Assembly: GCA_965217195.1 (NCBI GenBank)
Contig: CBDCHL010000002.1
Coordinates: forward strand, 434,001-498,000
Origin: UBA6623 sp965217195
Lineage (GTDB): Bacteria; Acidobacteriota; Terriglobia; Bryobacterales; UBA6623
Length of the DNA: 64,000 nucleotides
Direction of reading: 5' to 3'
Part shown: in pieces, positions 36,546 through 45,375 of the stretch
Layout: each line of letters opens with the position of its first letter
How positions within the stretch are numbered: the first letter of the stretch is position 1
Translations under genes and position numbers: made by a program
The notes under the pieces: generated by a model
Database searches by the model: none
Seen by the model: only the letters and a program-made list of their open reading frames with translations
Told to the model about the DNA's origin: nothing

Positions 36546-37286
36546 TTAGCGACCTTCGGCCAGCCGCGATGCCAGCGCCCCCGGCAGGCCCGCGTCGCGA
36601 ATTTTCTGTTGAGCCGACGCCAATGGGTATTCGCAACGATGATATTCCACCCGTTGCTGCTCCGAGTCAAACACCGCGTAGGCCGCCTTCCAGTCCAGGT
36701 CGCGCGGCTGTCCGACCGAGCCGGGGTTAATGAGATAACTGCGGCCGGGTGTGGTTTCGATAGTCGTCTGAGAAGGACCGATGGGTTCGTAGCCCAACTG
36801 CCCGTCTTCGGCCCAAAGAATGAAGCCACCCTGCAGATGCGTATGGCCGAAAAAAACCAGCCGTCCATCCACGTGGGGGAACTGCATTAACGCATCGTAG
36901 GGATCAACGACGTACTCGTCTTCGTCGGCGACCGAACCGTGGGCCATCAGAAATCCGTTGTGCGTCATCGGCCCTTGTGCAAGTTTGAACAGGTAATCGC
37001 GATTCTCCGGCGTCAGGGTCTGGAGCGTCCATTCGACTGCCAGGCGGGCGACTGCATTGAACGAGGTGGCCTCTTCCAGCCCGCAGCAGGTCTTGTCGTG
37101 GTTGCCGCGAATCACGTAGGGAACGTTTTCGCGAACCCAGTCGGTGACTTCGTTGGGCTCAGCGCCATAGCCAACCACGTCACCGAGGCAGCAAATTTCG
37201 TCGTAATTCTTGTCCTCGGCGGACTCCATTACCGCATCGAGTGCGTCTTTATTCGAGTGGATATCGCTGAGGATGAGATATCTCAT
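36546..37286 (-). CDS. Metallophosphoesterase (YfcE/ApaH-like fold)
   Basis: A 246-residue calcineurin-like phosphoesterase. All metal-binding motifs are present: 'LSDIHSN', 'GDVVGYG', 'RGNHDK', 'AHGS' and 'FGHTHLQ'. The family hydrolyses phosphodiesters or phosphomonoesters, and related proteins cleave diadenosine tetraphosphate or act on cyclic nucleotides. It has no membrane segment. It starts 16 bases downstream of the end of the next metallophosphoesterase gene, so the two are probably one operon. Confidence 0.9.
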   Translation of the reverse strand: MRYLILSDIHSNKDALDAVMESAEDKNYDEICCLGDVVGYGAEPNEVTDWVRENVPYVIRGNHDKTCCGLEEATSFNAVARLAVEWTLQTLTPENRDYLFKLAQGPMTHNGFLMAHGSVADEDEYVVDPYDALMQFPHVDGRLVFFGHTHLQGGFILWAEDGQLGYEPIGPSQTTIETTPGRSYLINPGSVGQPRDLDWKAAYAVFDSEQQRVEYHRCEYPLASAQQKIRDAGLPGALASRLAEGR

Positions 37287-37302
37287 TGCAGGGCGATCGG
37301 CG

Positions 37303-38502
37303 TCACGCTCGCCGTAGCGTCAGGATACTGATTTCAGGCAGGGCTCCCACCCGCATCGGCAGATTTATGGTGCCGATGCCGCGGCTAACGTAAAGAACCG
37401 AGCGATCGAGGTGGTACCTGCCGGCCACGTAGGGGGTGAAGAAACGACCCGGGTTAGCCCACTGTTCCACGATCTCAACGGTGACTTGGCCGCCGTGCGT
37501 ATGTCCGCCTACGACCAGATCATATCCTAGCTTAGAAGCAACCGGGAAAACATCAGGGTTATGGCTGAGCAAGACGTTAACGGCCTGCTTATCGAGCAGG
37601 TGTTTGGCCTCGCGGAGATAGGGTAGTGACATTCGCTGGTAGTCCACGCCGCACAGATTGAGCCGGGCATCTCCGAATTGCAGCGGCTGTGAGGCGTTGC
37701 GCAAGAAGGTAATGCCGCGCTTGCCCGCATAGGATTCACAGAAACTCTCACTCTCGGCGTAGCGCTCGTGGTTTCCCATGCAGGCCCACACACCCGCTTC
37801 CGCTCGCACGTCTGACACAATGTCCAGGCAATTCTCGAGCGGGTCCCCGGACTCGGTGATAAGGTCGCCGGTCACCAGAGCCACGTGCGGCTTCGTCTCG
37901 TTGGTCATCGCCACGACTCGTTCGAGCTCCGGAGCTGTCAGATCGAGGCCGAAATGAATGTCGGTGAGCTGCGCCAGCCGTAGGCCGTCGAGGGACGCCG
38001 GCAGGTCAGGCAAAGTGATGTCGACTTCACGAACTTGAAAGTTCGTGCGTCCTATAAACGTCCCATATCCGGCGACCGCAAAAGGCACCGCCAAGGCCGC
38101 ACGGGCTGCGTTGGCCAATACGTCACGACGAGTAGGTGAGATGCCGGGCGCCTTGGCGGGAACCGAACTTGCCGCGGGGACCGACTTGGGCCCTAGGAAC
38201 TTGCGCCATGCGAGCCGTGCCCCGATTAGGCAATAGGCGCTGAAGGACCCAACTACCCAGATTCCGCCTAGTAATCGCCCAAGACGCGGAAAGGGTCCGA
38301 CGCCGATGAATTCCATTTCGTCGCCAAACAGAGGCGATCCTGCGACGAGCAGCAAGGCGCTTCCGCCCAAGACGTAAGCAGCCCACAGCCAACGCCGGGG
38401 AAGCTGACGACGCAACAGCACGAACAGATGCACTTGTGCCGCTAGGATCGTTGTCTTGACGGCCAGCACGGCCAGGATGTAGCTGAACGGGAGATGGCGC
38501 AT
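37303..38502 (-). CDS. Membrane-bound metallophosphoesterase (YkuE/YaeI-like)
   Basis: A 399-residue protein with three N-terminal hydrophobic segments and a metallophosphoesterase domain in the second half: 'QLTDIHFG', 'TGDLITES', 'CMGNHERYAE', 'LSHNPDVF' and 'GGHTHGGQ'. An internal 'SPTRRDVLANAARAAL' near residue 120 looks like a twin-Arg-style motif before the last hydrophobic segment, so the catalytic domain may be exported. Relatives act on phospholipid-type substrates such as UDP-diacylglucosamine. It is followed by the first metallophosphoesterase after 16 bases. Confidence 0.9.
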   Translation of the reverse strand: MRHLPFSYILAVLAVKTTILAAQVHLFVLLRRQLPRRWLWAAYVLGGSALLLVAGSPLFGDEMEFIGVGPFPRLGRLLGGIWVVGSFSAYCLIGARLAWRKFLGPKSVPAASSVPAKAPGISPTRRDVLANAARAALAVPFAVAGYGTFIGRTNFQVREVDITLPDLPASLDGLRLAQLTDIHFGLDLTAPELERVVAMTNETKPHVALVTGDLITESGDPLENCLDIVSDVRAEAGVWACMGNHERYAESESFCESYAGKRGITFLRNASQPLQFGDARLNLCGVDYQRMSLPYLREAKHLLDKQAVNVLLSHNPDVFPVASKLGYDLVVGGHTHGGQVTVEIVEQWANPGRFFTPYVAGRYHLDRSVLYVSRGIGTINLPMRVGALPEISILTLRRA

Positions 38503-38657
38503 AGAGCCGAGGGGGCTTCGCCCGGCGCGCTCTGCGGCGCAGGCGGGCGAAAAAGAGGACCTTCACTCATGATGTCGGAGATTCCCAGAAAAATCCATAC
38601 AACCGTGTGCTCGGACCGGGCATCCGGGGGGATGTGCGATAGGACAGGTCTGTTGAG

Positions 38658-39440
38658 TTAATCCCGTGGAATGCTCAATCGTTTGATGGACCGCGCCTTG
38701 CCGGTCTCCGGATCAACCTCGATCACAACGGCTGACAGTCGCACGTCGCCGGTGGCAGGCTCGAATCGGGTGGGCGTCGCTTGGAGAAAGCGCTGAATGG
38801 AGGCTTCCCGTCCCATTCCGATCACTGATTCGTAGGGTCCCGTCATCCCGACGTCCGTAACGTAGGCCGTCCCTTGCGGCAACACCCGCTCGTCGGCCGT
38901 AGGGATATGAGTATGAGTGCCGACCACGGCGGAGACTCGACCGTCCAAGTACCAGCCGAGCGCGCCTTTTTCGCTTGTGACCTCCGCATGAAAATCAACG
39001 AACCTCACTCTCACATCCGGGGGTAGCTCTTCGATCAGCGCGTCTGCTTTGCGAAAAGGGCAGTCAATCGACGGCAGGTAGACCCGCCCCTGTAAGTTCA
39101 TGACGGCGTATCGAATCCCGCCCGAGGTGGTCCCGACATAGAGCCCGTGGCCCGGTGTGCCGTCGGGGTAGTTGGCGGGCCGCAGAATCTCGGCTTTGCT
39201 GTCGAGGTACGGCAGGATGTCTTTCTTGTCCCAGATGTGATTGCCGGAAGTAAGAACCTCGGCACCGGTCTTGAATAATCCGTCGGCGAGCGCGGGAGTG
39301 ATGCCGAAACCCGCGGCGGCGTTCTCGCAGTTAGCGATGACCAGATCAATGTCGTGCCCGTGGACAACAGCGTCGAGTTTTTCAACCACCACACGCCGCC
39401 CGGGCTTTCCGACAATGTCGCCGATAAAAAGGATTTTCAT
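38658..39440 (-). CDS. YmdB-family metallophosphoesterase (TIGR00282)
   Basis: A 260-residue cytosolic phosphoesterase of the YmdB family: 'FIGDIVGKPGRR', 'ANCENAAAGFGI', 'GNHIWDKK', 'RFVDFHAEVTSEKGAL', and 'VGTHTHIPTADERVLPQGTAYVTDVGMTGP'. Bacillus YmdB is a 2',3'-cyclic nucleotide phosphodiesterase that affects biofilm versus motility. In many bacteria the gene sits beside rny, but no rny is here. It is the first of three different metallophosphoesterases in a row on the minus strand. Confidence 0.95.
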   Translation of the reverse strand: MKILFIGDIVGKPGRRVVVEKLDAVVHGHDIDLVIANCENAAAGFGITPALADGLFKTGAEVLTSGNHIWDKKDILPYLDSKAEILRPANYPDGTPGHGLYVGTTSGGIRYAVMNLQGRVYLPSIDCPFRKADALIEELPPDVRVRFVDFHAEVTSEKGALGWYLDGRVSAVVGTHTHIPTADERVLPQGTAYVTDVGMTGPYESVIGMGREASIQRFLQATPTRFEPATGDVRLSAVVIEVDPETGKARSIKRLSIPRD

Positions 39441-39925
39441 GAAGTATTTGTTAGCAGAGGCCGGCTACCGAGGCCTACGTTCGGGTTCCCTGCTCTTGAT
39501 CGGTTTCGAGAAGGCCGTTGATTGTCAGGGGGCCTTCGTCTCCCTCGATAGATCGGCCGGTCTTGAGCGGCCTGAATACCGTTTCCGCGAATTCAGGTTC
39601 GTCAGTGAGTTCCAAGCTGATGCCGTCCGCAATGCCGTTGGGCCCTCGACCCACAGTCGTCACAGCCCAGGCCGGGCCGGGCAGCGGCCATTTCGTTAGC
39701 GCCCGTCAAGATCGCGAACACCTCAGCCGCGAAGCTGCGGGAGGAATATAGCCCGGGGTGCAGCCGACGGCGGAACCCCCACCCGGGAGAGCCCTGTCCT
39801 CCAGACCGACACATCCTAATTGTGCGCCTGACAGGCCCCCTGTCAAGCTTCATTTCTTCTCCTCCGGCTTCTCGCCCGCGATTGGTCGTCGATCGCGCGG
39901 TACTCGGCGACCAGCGCCCGGTCGC
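39441..39925. other. Intergenic region with a degenerate repeat A copy
   Basis: About 485 bases between ymdB and rarA. It holds a diverged copy of repeat family A (39723-39803) and a short GTG-initiated frame (39475-39663, minus, 62 residues, acidic) that is not convincing as a gene. Nothing else was recognised. Confidence 0.5.
39723..39803 (-). repeat. Repeat family A, copy 4 (degenerate)
   Basis: Begins with AGCCGCGAAGCTGC, continues GGAATATAGCCCGGGGTGCA, then CGACGGCGGAACCCCCACCCGGG and ends GAGCCCTGTCCTC. The order of blocks matches the other copies but pairing is weaker and the last hairpin is broken. Confidence 0.7.
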
Positions 39926-41242
39926 TCAATCTGCTCGAACATCTTTCCGTAATTCTTCCAGCCGCCGCGCAATACGCTCCTCCACCCCGCGATTCGTCGG
40001 CAAGTAGTACCGCCGCCCGCGAAGGGCCTCCGGCAGACACTCCATATCCGTCATAGCATCATCGAAATCGTGAGCGTGTTGGTACCCCTCGCCGTAGTCG
40101 AGCTCTTTCATCAGCTTCGTTGGAGCGTTGCGAAGTTGCAGCGGCACCGGCTCATCCACGGAATTGCGGACATCCCCCCGCGCCCCGCCCAACGCTTTGT
40201 AGACTGCATCCGACTTCGGCGCCATCGCCAGGTACACGGCGGTCTGCGCCAACATCAAGTCACCTTCCGGCTCGCCGATCAGTCGAAATGCCTCCACCGC
40301 CGCCATCGCTTGCTCGAGCGCTCGCGGGTCCGCCAAACCGATATCCTCGGATGCCATGCGCACCAAGCGGCGCAGAATGTACAGCCTGTCTTCGCCGCCT
40401 TCAAGCATCCTCGCCAGCCAGTAGAGCGCCGCGTCTGGGTCACTCGATCGAACCGACTTATGCAGCGCGGAAACCAGGTTATAGTGTTCCTCCCCTGACT
40501 TGTCGTAAAGCTGCATCTTTCGCTGCAGCACGCTTTCGAGTAGTTCCTGGGTCAGCGGGTCTCCGCCCGCCGCCATAATCGCCGTTTCCAACGCCTGCAG
40601 CGCCGCGCGCGCATCGCCGTTCGAGAAAACGGCGATGCGCCCGAGGATTTCTTCGTCAATCTCGCCGGCTTCGCCCAAGTGCTCTCTTTCCTCTTCGACG
40701 GCGCGACCGAGAATCGAGACAATCTCCGTCGGCGCCAGCGCGTAGAGCACGTACACCTTCGCCCGCGAAAGCAAGGCCGAAATCACTTCGAACGATGGGT
40801 TCTCCGTCGTCGCCCCGATTAAGACAATGTCGCCTTGCTCGACATAAGGTAAAAAGGCGTCCTGCTGTGCTTTGTTGAAGCGATGAATCTCGTCGACAAA
40901 CACGATCGTGCGCCGCCCCGTGAGGTGCATCCGCCGGGCATCAGCCATGACGGCCTTAACGTCCTTGATGCTGCTGAGCACCGCACTAAACGAGATAAAC
41001 TCACAATTCGTCGTGCGCGCGATGATACGAGCCAGAGTCGTCTTACCGACGCCTGGCGGACCCCACAAAATCATCGACGAGATGCGGTCCGTCTCGATTT
41101 GTGTCCGCAAGGGCTTCCCTGCCCCCAATAGATGCTGTTGCCCGACAAACTCGTCCAGCGACCGCGGCCGTACGCGCTCGGGAAGCGGGCGATCGGAATC
41201 GGGATCCTCTCCCCTCGGGCCGACCTGCTCGAAGAGACTCAT
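39926..41242 (-). CDS. rarA: Replication-associated recombination protein A (RarA/MgsA)
   Basis: A 438-residue AAA+ ATPase. 'RPRSLDEFVGQQHLLG', Walker A 'LWGPPGVGKTTLARI', Walker B 'VDEIHRFNKAQQDAFL', sensor 'LIGATTENPSFEV' and the C-terminal MgsA tetramerisation domain ('YHLVSALHKSVRGSDPDAALYWLARML'-like region) identify it. It acts at stalled replication forks. Its start overlaps the stop of the upstream SpoU methyltransferase gene by four bases, so the two are an operon. Confidence 0.96.
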   Translation of the reverse strand: MSLFEQVGPRGEDPDSDRPLPERVRPRSLDEFVGQQHLLGAGKPLRTQIETDRISSMILWGPPGVGKTTLARIIARTTNCEFISFSAVLSSIKDVKAVMADARRMHLTGRRTIVFVDEIHRFNKAQQDAFLPYVEQGDIVLIGATTENPSFEVISALLSRAKVYVLYALAPTEIVSILGRAVEEEREHLGEAGEIDEEILGRIAVFSNGDARAALQALETAIMAAGGDPLTQELLESVLQRKMQLYDKSGEEHYNLVSALHKSVRSSDPDAALYWLARMLEGGEDRLYILRRLVRMASEDIGLADPRALEQAMAAVEAFRLIGEPEGDLMLAQTAVYLAMAPKSDAVYKALGGARGDVRNSVDEPVPLQLRNAPTKLMKELDYGEGYQHAHDFDDAMTDMECLPEALRGRRYYLPTNRGVEERIARRLEELRKDVRAD

Positions 41243-42072
41243 TTCGCTCTCGTGCCGCGCAAGCCCTGCTCCGCGCGTCGGCGAGACGCCTCGTAGAGCA
41301 AGACTCCGGCCGCCGTCGCTGCGTTCAGCGACTCAACCCCCGTCGTCGGAATCCGTACGCCGCGTGCTTGCCGCTCGAACACTTCGCTCACCCCGCGTCC
41401 TTCCGAGCCAATCAGCAAGACCGTCGAGCGCGTCAGGTCGCAACGCGCCACCCGCAGCCGCGCACGCGGTGACGACGCCAAGACCTGAACCTTTCTCTGC
41501 CGAAAAGCCGCCCGCACTAGGTCCGCGTCCACTCCGTGCACAAACGGCACTCGGAACATCGACCCCGCCGACGCCCGTAACAATTTCGAATTGAAAGGAC
41601 TCACCGACCCCGGTAGAAAAATTACCCCCGTGCCCCCGAACGCCTCGGTCGTCCGTACGATCGTTCCGGCATTCCCCGGATCCTGGATACCGTCCAATGC
41701 CGATACCAGCGACCGCCCCCGAAAAACCGCGTCCAAGTCCCAGGTAGGCAGACGCACCAGCGCAATGACCCCCTGGCTGGAACGTGTTATCGCCGTCTTT
41801 TCGAGCAGCGCATCGCCGACAATCGTCAGCCGCACCCCCTGCAACCGACCGACGTGGCGCTCGACGGCCTTCCGAACCGATGCCGCCGCGAGTACGGTCG
41901 GAACCTCCAAATCGCTGCGTAGCGCCTCTTCCAACAGATGGAATGACTCGGCGACAGCGAACCCGTCTTCCGTCAGGGTGCCCTGAAGCAACGCCCGTCT
42001 GACCTTTTTCAGCAGGGGATTGGCGGTACTCGTAATTGTCTCGCGGGCAGTCACAATAGCAGCGCCTTCCAT
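41239..42072 (-). CDS. SpoU/TrmH-family RNA 2'-O-methyltransferase
   Basis: A 277-residue SPOUT methyltransferase. The knot motifs are clear: 'GIQDPGNAGTIVRTTEAFG', 'LLIGSEGRGVS' and 'ESLNAATAAGVLLYEASR'. An N-terminal substrate-binding domain ('NPLLKKVRRALLQG') precedes them. The family methylates 2'-OH groups in rRNA or tRNA (RlmB, TsnR, mitochondrial MRM3 relatives). The exact target is unknown. It is the first gene of a pair with rarA and is divergent from the DAACS symporter. Confidence 0.93.
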   Translation of the reverse strand: MEGAAIVTARETITSTANPLLKKVRRALLQGTLTEDGFAVAESFHLLEEALRSDLEVPTVLAAASVRKAVERHVGRLQGVRLTIVGDALLEKTAITRSSQGVIALVRLPTWDLDAVFRGRSLVSALDGIQDPGNAGTIVRTTEAFGGTGVIFLPGSVSPFNSKLLRASAGSMFRVPFVHGVDADLVRAAFRQRKVQVLASSPRARLRVARCDLTRSTVLLIGSEGRGVSEVFERQARGVRIPTTGVESLNAATAAGVLLYEASRRRAEQGLRGTRAK

Positions 42073-42142
42073 CGTACAGTGCCGTTGGAACCCGCGTCCC
42101 GGCCGCGCTCCTGCGCTACACTACCAATCTCCGAACGACTCG

Positions 42143-43399
42143 ATGCAACTCTACACCAAGATCTTGATCGGCCTGGTCGCCGGAGCAGGCATCGGCCTCG
42201 TGGCCAACGTGGCGAACATCGCTTGGCTCCGGGAAACACTAACCGCTCTAGAACCGGTCGGCACCGCTTTCATCCGATTGATCACGATGATCGTCGTCCC
42301 GCTTGTCTTCGCAAGCCTACTGGTGGGAACAGCATCGCTCGGCGACATCCGCAAACTCGGCCGTATCGGCAGCAAAACGATCGTTTACTACATACTCACC
42401 ACCACGATCGCCGTGACCATCGGGTTGGCACTTGGAAACCTGTTTTCGCCGGGCTCGAGCGTAGACCCGGCAACTCGCGATCAGCTGGCCGCACGTTTCG
42501 AAGGCGAGGCCCAAGGCAAGATGGAAATTGCCGCCGAATCCCCGTCGGTCACCGACGTTTTGCTGGGCATCATCCCACGAAATCCCGTGCAGGCCGCCGC
42601 GGACTTCGAGCTGTTGCCGCTGATCTTCTTCGCAATCATTTTCGGCGCGGCAGTCAGCCTCGTTCCCGCCGAACAAAGAAAGTCCGTCCTGCTTTTCTTC
42701 GAGGGTGTCAACAGCGCCTCGATGCTGATCATTGCGTGGGTGATGAAGCTGGCGCCCTACGCCGTCTTCGCGCTAATCGCCGCCGTGGTGGCGCAATTTG
42801 GGATCGACCTGCTTCGCAGCCTCTTGCTCTACTCACTGGTTGTCGTTTTCGGGTTGCTGCTGCATATGTTCGGCACGCTGGCGTTGATGGTTCGCTTTGC
42901 GGCGAAGATGAGCCCGATCTCGTTCTACAAGCGCATCATTGCCGTCCCCGTGTTTGCCTTCTCCACATCGTCGTCGAGCGCGACCTTGCCCGTCACAATG
43001 GGTGCGGCCGAGTCGAAGCTCGGTGTCCCCAAGCAAGTCAGTAGCTTCGTGCTGCCTCTCGGCGCGACCATCAACATGGACGGTACGGCCCTCTATCAGG
43101 CCATCGCTGTTCTCTTCATCGCGCAGATTTACGGCATCCCGCTCGATCTGGGTGCGCAGCTCACGATCGTCTTAACAGCGACATTAGCTTCCATCGGGAC
43201 AGCCGGCGTCCCCAGCGCCGGCATCATCATGCTGATCGTCGTATTGCAATCAGTTGGACTGGGCGACAAGGTCGAAGCGGGAATCGCCCTCATCCTAGGC
43301 GTCGACCGCATCCTCGACATGCTCCGCACATCCGTCAACGTAACCGGCGACCTCTCCTGCGCCGCCTTCATCGCTCGGTCGGAACAAGACGCCACCTGA
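42143..43399 (+). CDS. Dicarboxylate/amino acid:cation symporter (DAACS), copy 1
   Basis: A 418-residue sodium or proton symporter of the GltP/DctA family. The serine-rich 'FSTSSSSATLPVTM', 'GATINMDGTALYQAI' and 'GTAGVPSAG' segments form the substrate and cation sites (hairpin loops and TM7-TM8). It imports C4-dicarboxylates or acidic amino acids. The frame extends from 42020, but ATG 42143 ('MQLYTKILIGLVAGAG') is the usual N-terminus. A second member of the same length lies at 53141. Confidence 0.93.
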   Translation: MQLYTKILIGLVAGAGIGLVANVANIAWLRETLTALEPVGTAFIRLITMIVVPLVFASLLVGTASLGDIRKLGRIGSKTIVYYILTTTIAVTIGLALGNLFSPGSSVDPATRDQLAARFEGEAQGKMEIAAESPSVTDVLLGIIPRNPVQAAADFELLPLIFFAIIFGAAVSLVPAEQRKSVLLFFEGVNSASMLIIAWVMKLAPYAVFALIAAVVAQFGIDLLRSLLLYSLVVVFGLLLHMFGTLALMVRFAAKMSPISFYKRIIAVPVFAFSTSSSSATLPVTMGAAESKLGVPKQVSSFVLPLGATINMDGTALYQAIAVLFIAQIYGIPLDLGAQLTIVLTATLASIGTAGVPSAGIIMLIVVLQSVGLGDKVEAGIALILGVDRILDMLRTSVNVTGDLSCAAFIARSEQDAT

Positions 43400-43412
43400 C
43401 CAAGATTGATTG

Positions 43413-43518
43413 GGGGGCGCTCCGTCAAATACGAGGCCGTTTCAACAGCCTTTTCCCGTAAGGCTTTAGCTTTAGCCATGGCCGAACCAGGCGAAAAATT
43501 TCGGCCGGGAAAGCGCTC
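43413..43518 (-). repeat. Repeat family B, copy 2
   Basis: Aligns in reverse orientation with 7715-7813 over about 100 bases. Matching blocks, read on the minus strand, are GAAATTTTTC, CCTGGTTCGG, ACGGGAAAAGGC, TTGAAACGGCC and ATTTGACGGAG. It begins 13 bases after the stop of the DAACS gene. Confidence 0.75.
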
Positions 43519-43590
43519 GCGTCCGTGCCGCCGATCCTCCCATATTCATGTCGCGCACCCGAACTTCCTTAGGTCACGGCTTCCAGTTCA

Positions 43591-43600
43591 ACCAGCTGGT
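43591..43600. promoter_or_regulatory. Short palindrome before the toxin-antitoxin pair
   Basis: ACCAGCTGGT is a perfect 10-bp palindrome, 12 bases upstream of the antitoxin ATG. Phd-type antitoxins autoregulate through palindromes in this position, so it is a candidate operator. It is short enough to occur by chance. Confidence 0.3.
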
Positions 43601-43612
43601 AGACTAGTTGAT

Positions 43613-43849
43613 ATGAACGTCGGGGCCTTCGAAGCGAAAACCCATTTTTCCCAATTGCTCGATCGAGTGCGCCGTGGAGAGCGGATCACGATTACGAAAA
43701 GAGGAGTGCCGGCCGCTATGCTTGTCCCCATCGACGATCAAGAAACGCTCACTCCGCGCGAAGCCGTCGCGCGGTTACGGCAGATTCGCAAGGGGCTTTC
43801 CGCGGGCGCCGCTATTCGCGACCTGATCGACGACGGGAGGAAATATTGA
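43613..43849 (+). CDS. Phd/YefM-type antitoxin
   Basis: A 78-residue antitoxin. The N-terminal 'MNVGAFEAKTHFSQLLDRVRRGERITITKRGVPAAMLVP' pattern is the Phd/YefM DNA-binding fold. The C-terminal helix ('AGAAIRDLIDDGRKY') would block the toxin. The stop overlaps the toxin's TTG start by three bases (TTGA). The frame extends upstream to 43406 through repeat DNA; ATG 43613 is the family start. Confidence 0.9.
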   Translation: MNVGAFEAKTHFSQLLDRVRRGERITITKRGVPAAMLVPIDDQETLTPREAVARLRQIRKGLSAGAAIRDLIDDGRKY

Positions 43850-44259
43850 AGCTCTTTGTCGTCGACGCCTCGGTAACCCTGGCTTGGTGCCTGCCTCGAC
43901 AAGCGACCCCGGAGACTGAGAAACTACTGGACCGAATCGCCTCGGGAACGACCGCGATCGCTCCCTGCATTTGGCCGAGCGAAGCGGCGAATGCCTTGTG
44001 GAGCCTGGAGCGTCGGCAACGGCTCAGTCCGGCCCAAGCCCTCAACGTCATCGAACTCCTGCGAGCCATGCCGGTTTCGGTCGACCACCAGCCGGCCGGC
44101 CGCACCTTCAGCGCGGCCAAAGAGCTCGCCGGACGCTATGGACTCACCGTTTACGACGCGTGTTACTTGGAATTGGCACTCCGACGCCAACTACCTCTGG
44201 CCACGGCCGACCGCCACCTGCGCACCGCCGCGAAAAAGGCCGGCGTCGAAGCCGCCTGA
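43846..44259 (+). CDS. VapC-type PIN-domain toxin
   Basis: A 137-residue PIN-domain ribonuclease. The four acidic active-site positions are present: Asp in 'VVDASV', Glu in 'PSEAANAL', Asp in 'VYDACYLELA' and Asp in 'ATADRHL'. VapC toxins cleave tRNA or rRNA when freed from antitoxin. It starts with TTG at 43846, overlapping the antitoxin stop, so it is translated by coupling. The pair sits between a symporter and an exported aldolase-like gene. Confidence 0.9.
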   Translation: MKLFVVDASVTLAWCLPRQATPETEKLLDRIASGTTAIAPCIWPSEAANALWSLERRQRLSPAQALNVIELLRAMPVSVDHQPAGRTFSAAKELAGRYGLTVYDACYLELALRRQLPLATADRHLRTAAKKAGVEAA

Positions 44260-44375
44260 GCGTTCCACACCCCGACACCGCCGGAGATGTATACTAGGCG
44301 CACTCGCCGGATTCGATCCCTGGCGCGAGGGCCAAAGCGATTGTTGATATCGAGAACGAAAGAGAGGACAAGTCC

Positions 44376-45239
44376 ATGACTCTGAACCGGATTGTTTGTT
44401 TAATTACCGCCGTAGCCATACTCTTCGCCGCCCCGGCGCTCCAGGCCGACCAACACGGCAAGAAAGTACGAATGTACAACACCGCGAAGCAGAAGCTCAT
44501 GGACGGCAAGTCGGTCGTCGGCGGGACGATCACCACCGACGATCCCACCATCTATTGCGCCATGGCTAACTCCGGCTTCGATTTTCTGTGGATTGAAATG
44601 CAGCACAGCCCGCTGACGTACAGCGGGGTCGCCCGCATGATCTGGGCTTGCAAGGACGCTCCCGCGATTCCCTTTATCCGAGTCCCCGACGCCACCGAAG
44701 GTGATCTTCAGAAAGCCACCGACATCGGCGCCCTCGGCATCGTCGTGCCCATGGTCGATACCGTCGAGGAAACCGAGCGTGCCGTCCTCTATTCCAAGTA
44801 CCCGCCGCTGGGACGTCGCAGCCGCGGCGGCGGCCAGTACGGCGCCCTATGGGGCAAGGACTACCGCGAAACGGCCAATGACAACATCATGCTTGTGATC
44901 ATGCTCGAGACTCCGGCCGGCATCGCCAATGCCGCCAAGATCGCCGCCGTTCCCGGGGTTGACGTCGTCTTCGCCGCCAGCGGAGACATCGGCAGTTTCA
45001 CGGGCTATGAGCGCAGCGATCCGCGCTACAAGAAGTTGATCAAAAAAATCCACGATGACGTGCTCGCCGCGGGGAAGATCCTCGGAGGCCCCCACAGCTG
45101 GCATGGCCGGCACGGATATAAGTTCTACCAAGGAGCGAGCGAATCCGGATTGATCAAAATGGGAGCCGCGGCCGCGCTCGGTGAAGCGCCGGCCGGAGTG
45201 GAGAAAGAGGATGTGGCCACGGGCGACGAAGCTCAGTAG
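44376..45239 (+). CDS. Exported HpcH/HpaI-type aldolase
   Basis: A 287-residue protein with a clear N-terminal signal peptide ('IVCLITAVAILFAAPALQA') in front of a class II aldolase of the HpcH/HpaI family. Family motifs are 'FLWIEMQHSPLTY' (conserved His), 'FIRVPDAT' (catalytic Arg), 'LGRRSRGGGQYG', 'VIMLETPAGIAN' (metal-binding Glu) and 'ASGDIGSF' (second metal ligand Asp). The enzyme usually cleaves 2-keto-3-deoxy acids into pyruvate and an aldehyde in the cytoplasm; export is unusual. A GAGAGGAC site precedes ATG 44376. A cupin gene follows 136 bases downstream. Confidence 0.85.
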   Translation: MTLNRIVCLITAVAILFAAPALQADQHGKKVRMYNTAKQKLMDGKSVVGGTITTDDPTIYCAMANSGFDFLWIEMQHSPLTYSGVARMIWACKDAPAIPFIRVPDATEGDLQKATDIGALGIVVPMVDTVEETERAVLYSKYPPLGRRSRGGGQYGALWGKDYRETANDNIMLVIMLETPAGIANAAKIAAVPGVDVVFAASGDIGSFTGYERSDPRYKKLIKKIHDDVLAAGKILGGPHSWHGRHGYKFYQGASESGLIKMGAAAALGEAPAGVEKEDVATGDEAQ

Positions 45240-45375
45240 TGCTTTCTGAACTCGTTCGCGACAGCGGTCCCGGCGCGGAGGATTCAACCTCAGTCTCAAC
45301 TAGAGAGTATATCTTCTAACCCATTGAATCTAAGCCGGAAACTGGATCACCGCGGGTAATCGAGGGGGCTTTCTT

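Noticed and set aside
39475..39663. Possible 62-residue gene upstream of ymdB
   Set aside because: GTG start without a clear ribosome-binding site, no recognisable family and position in a degenerate intergenic region.
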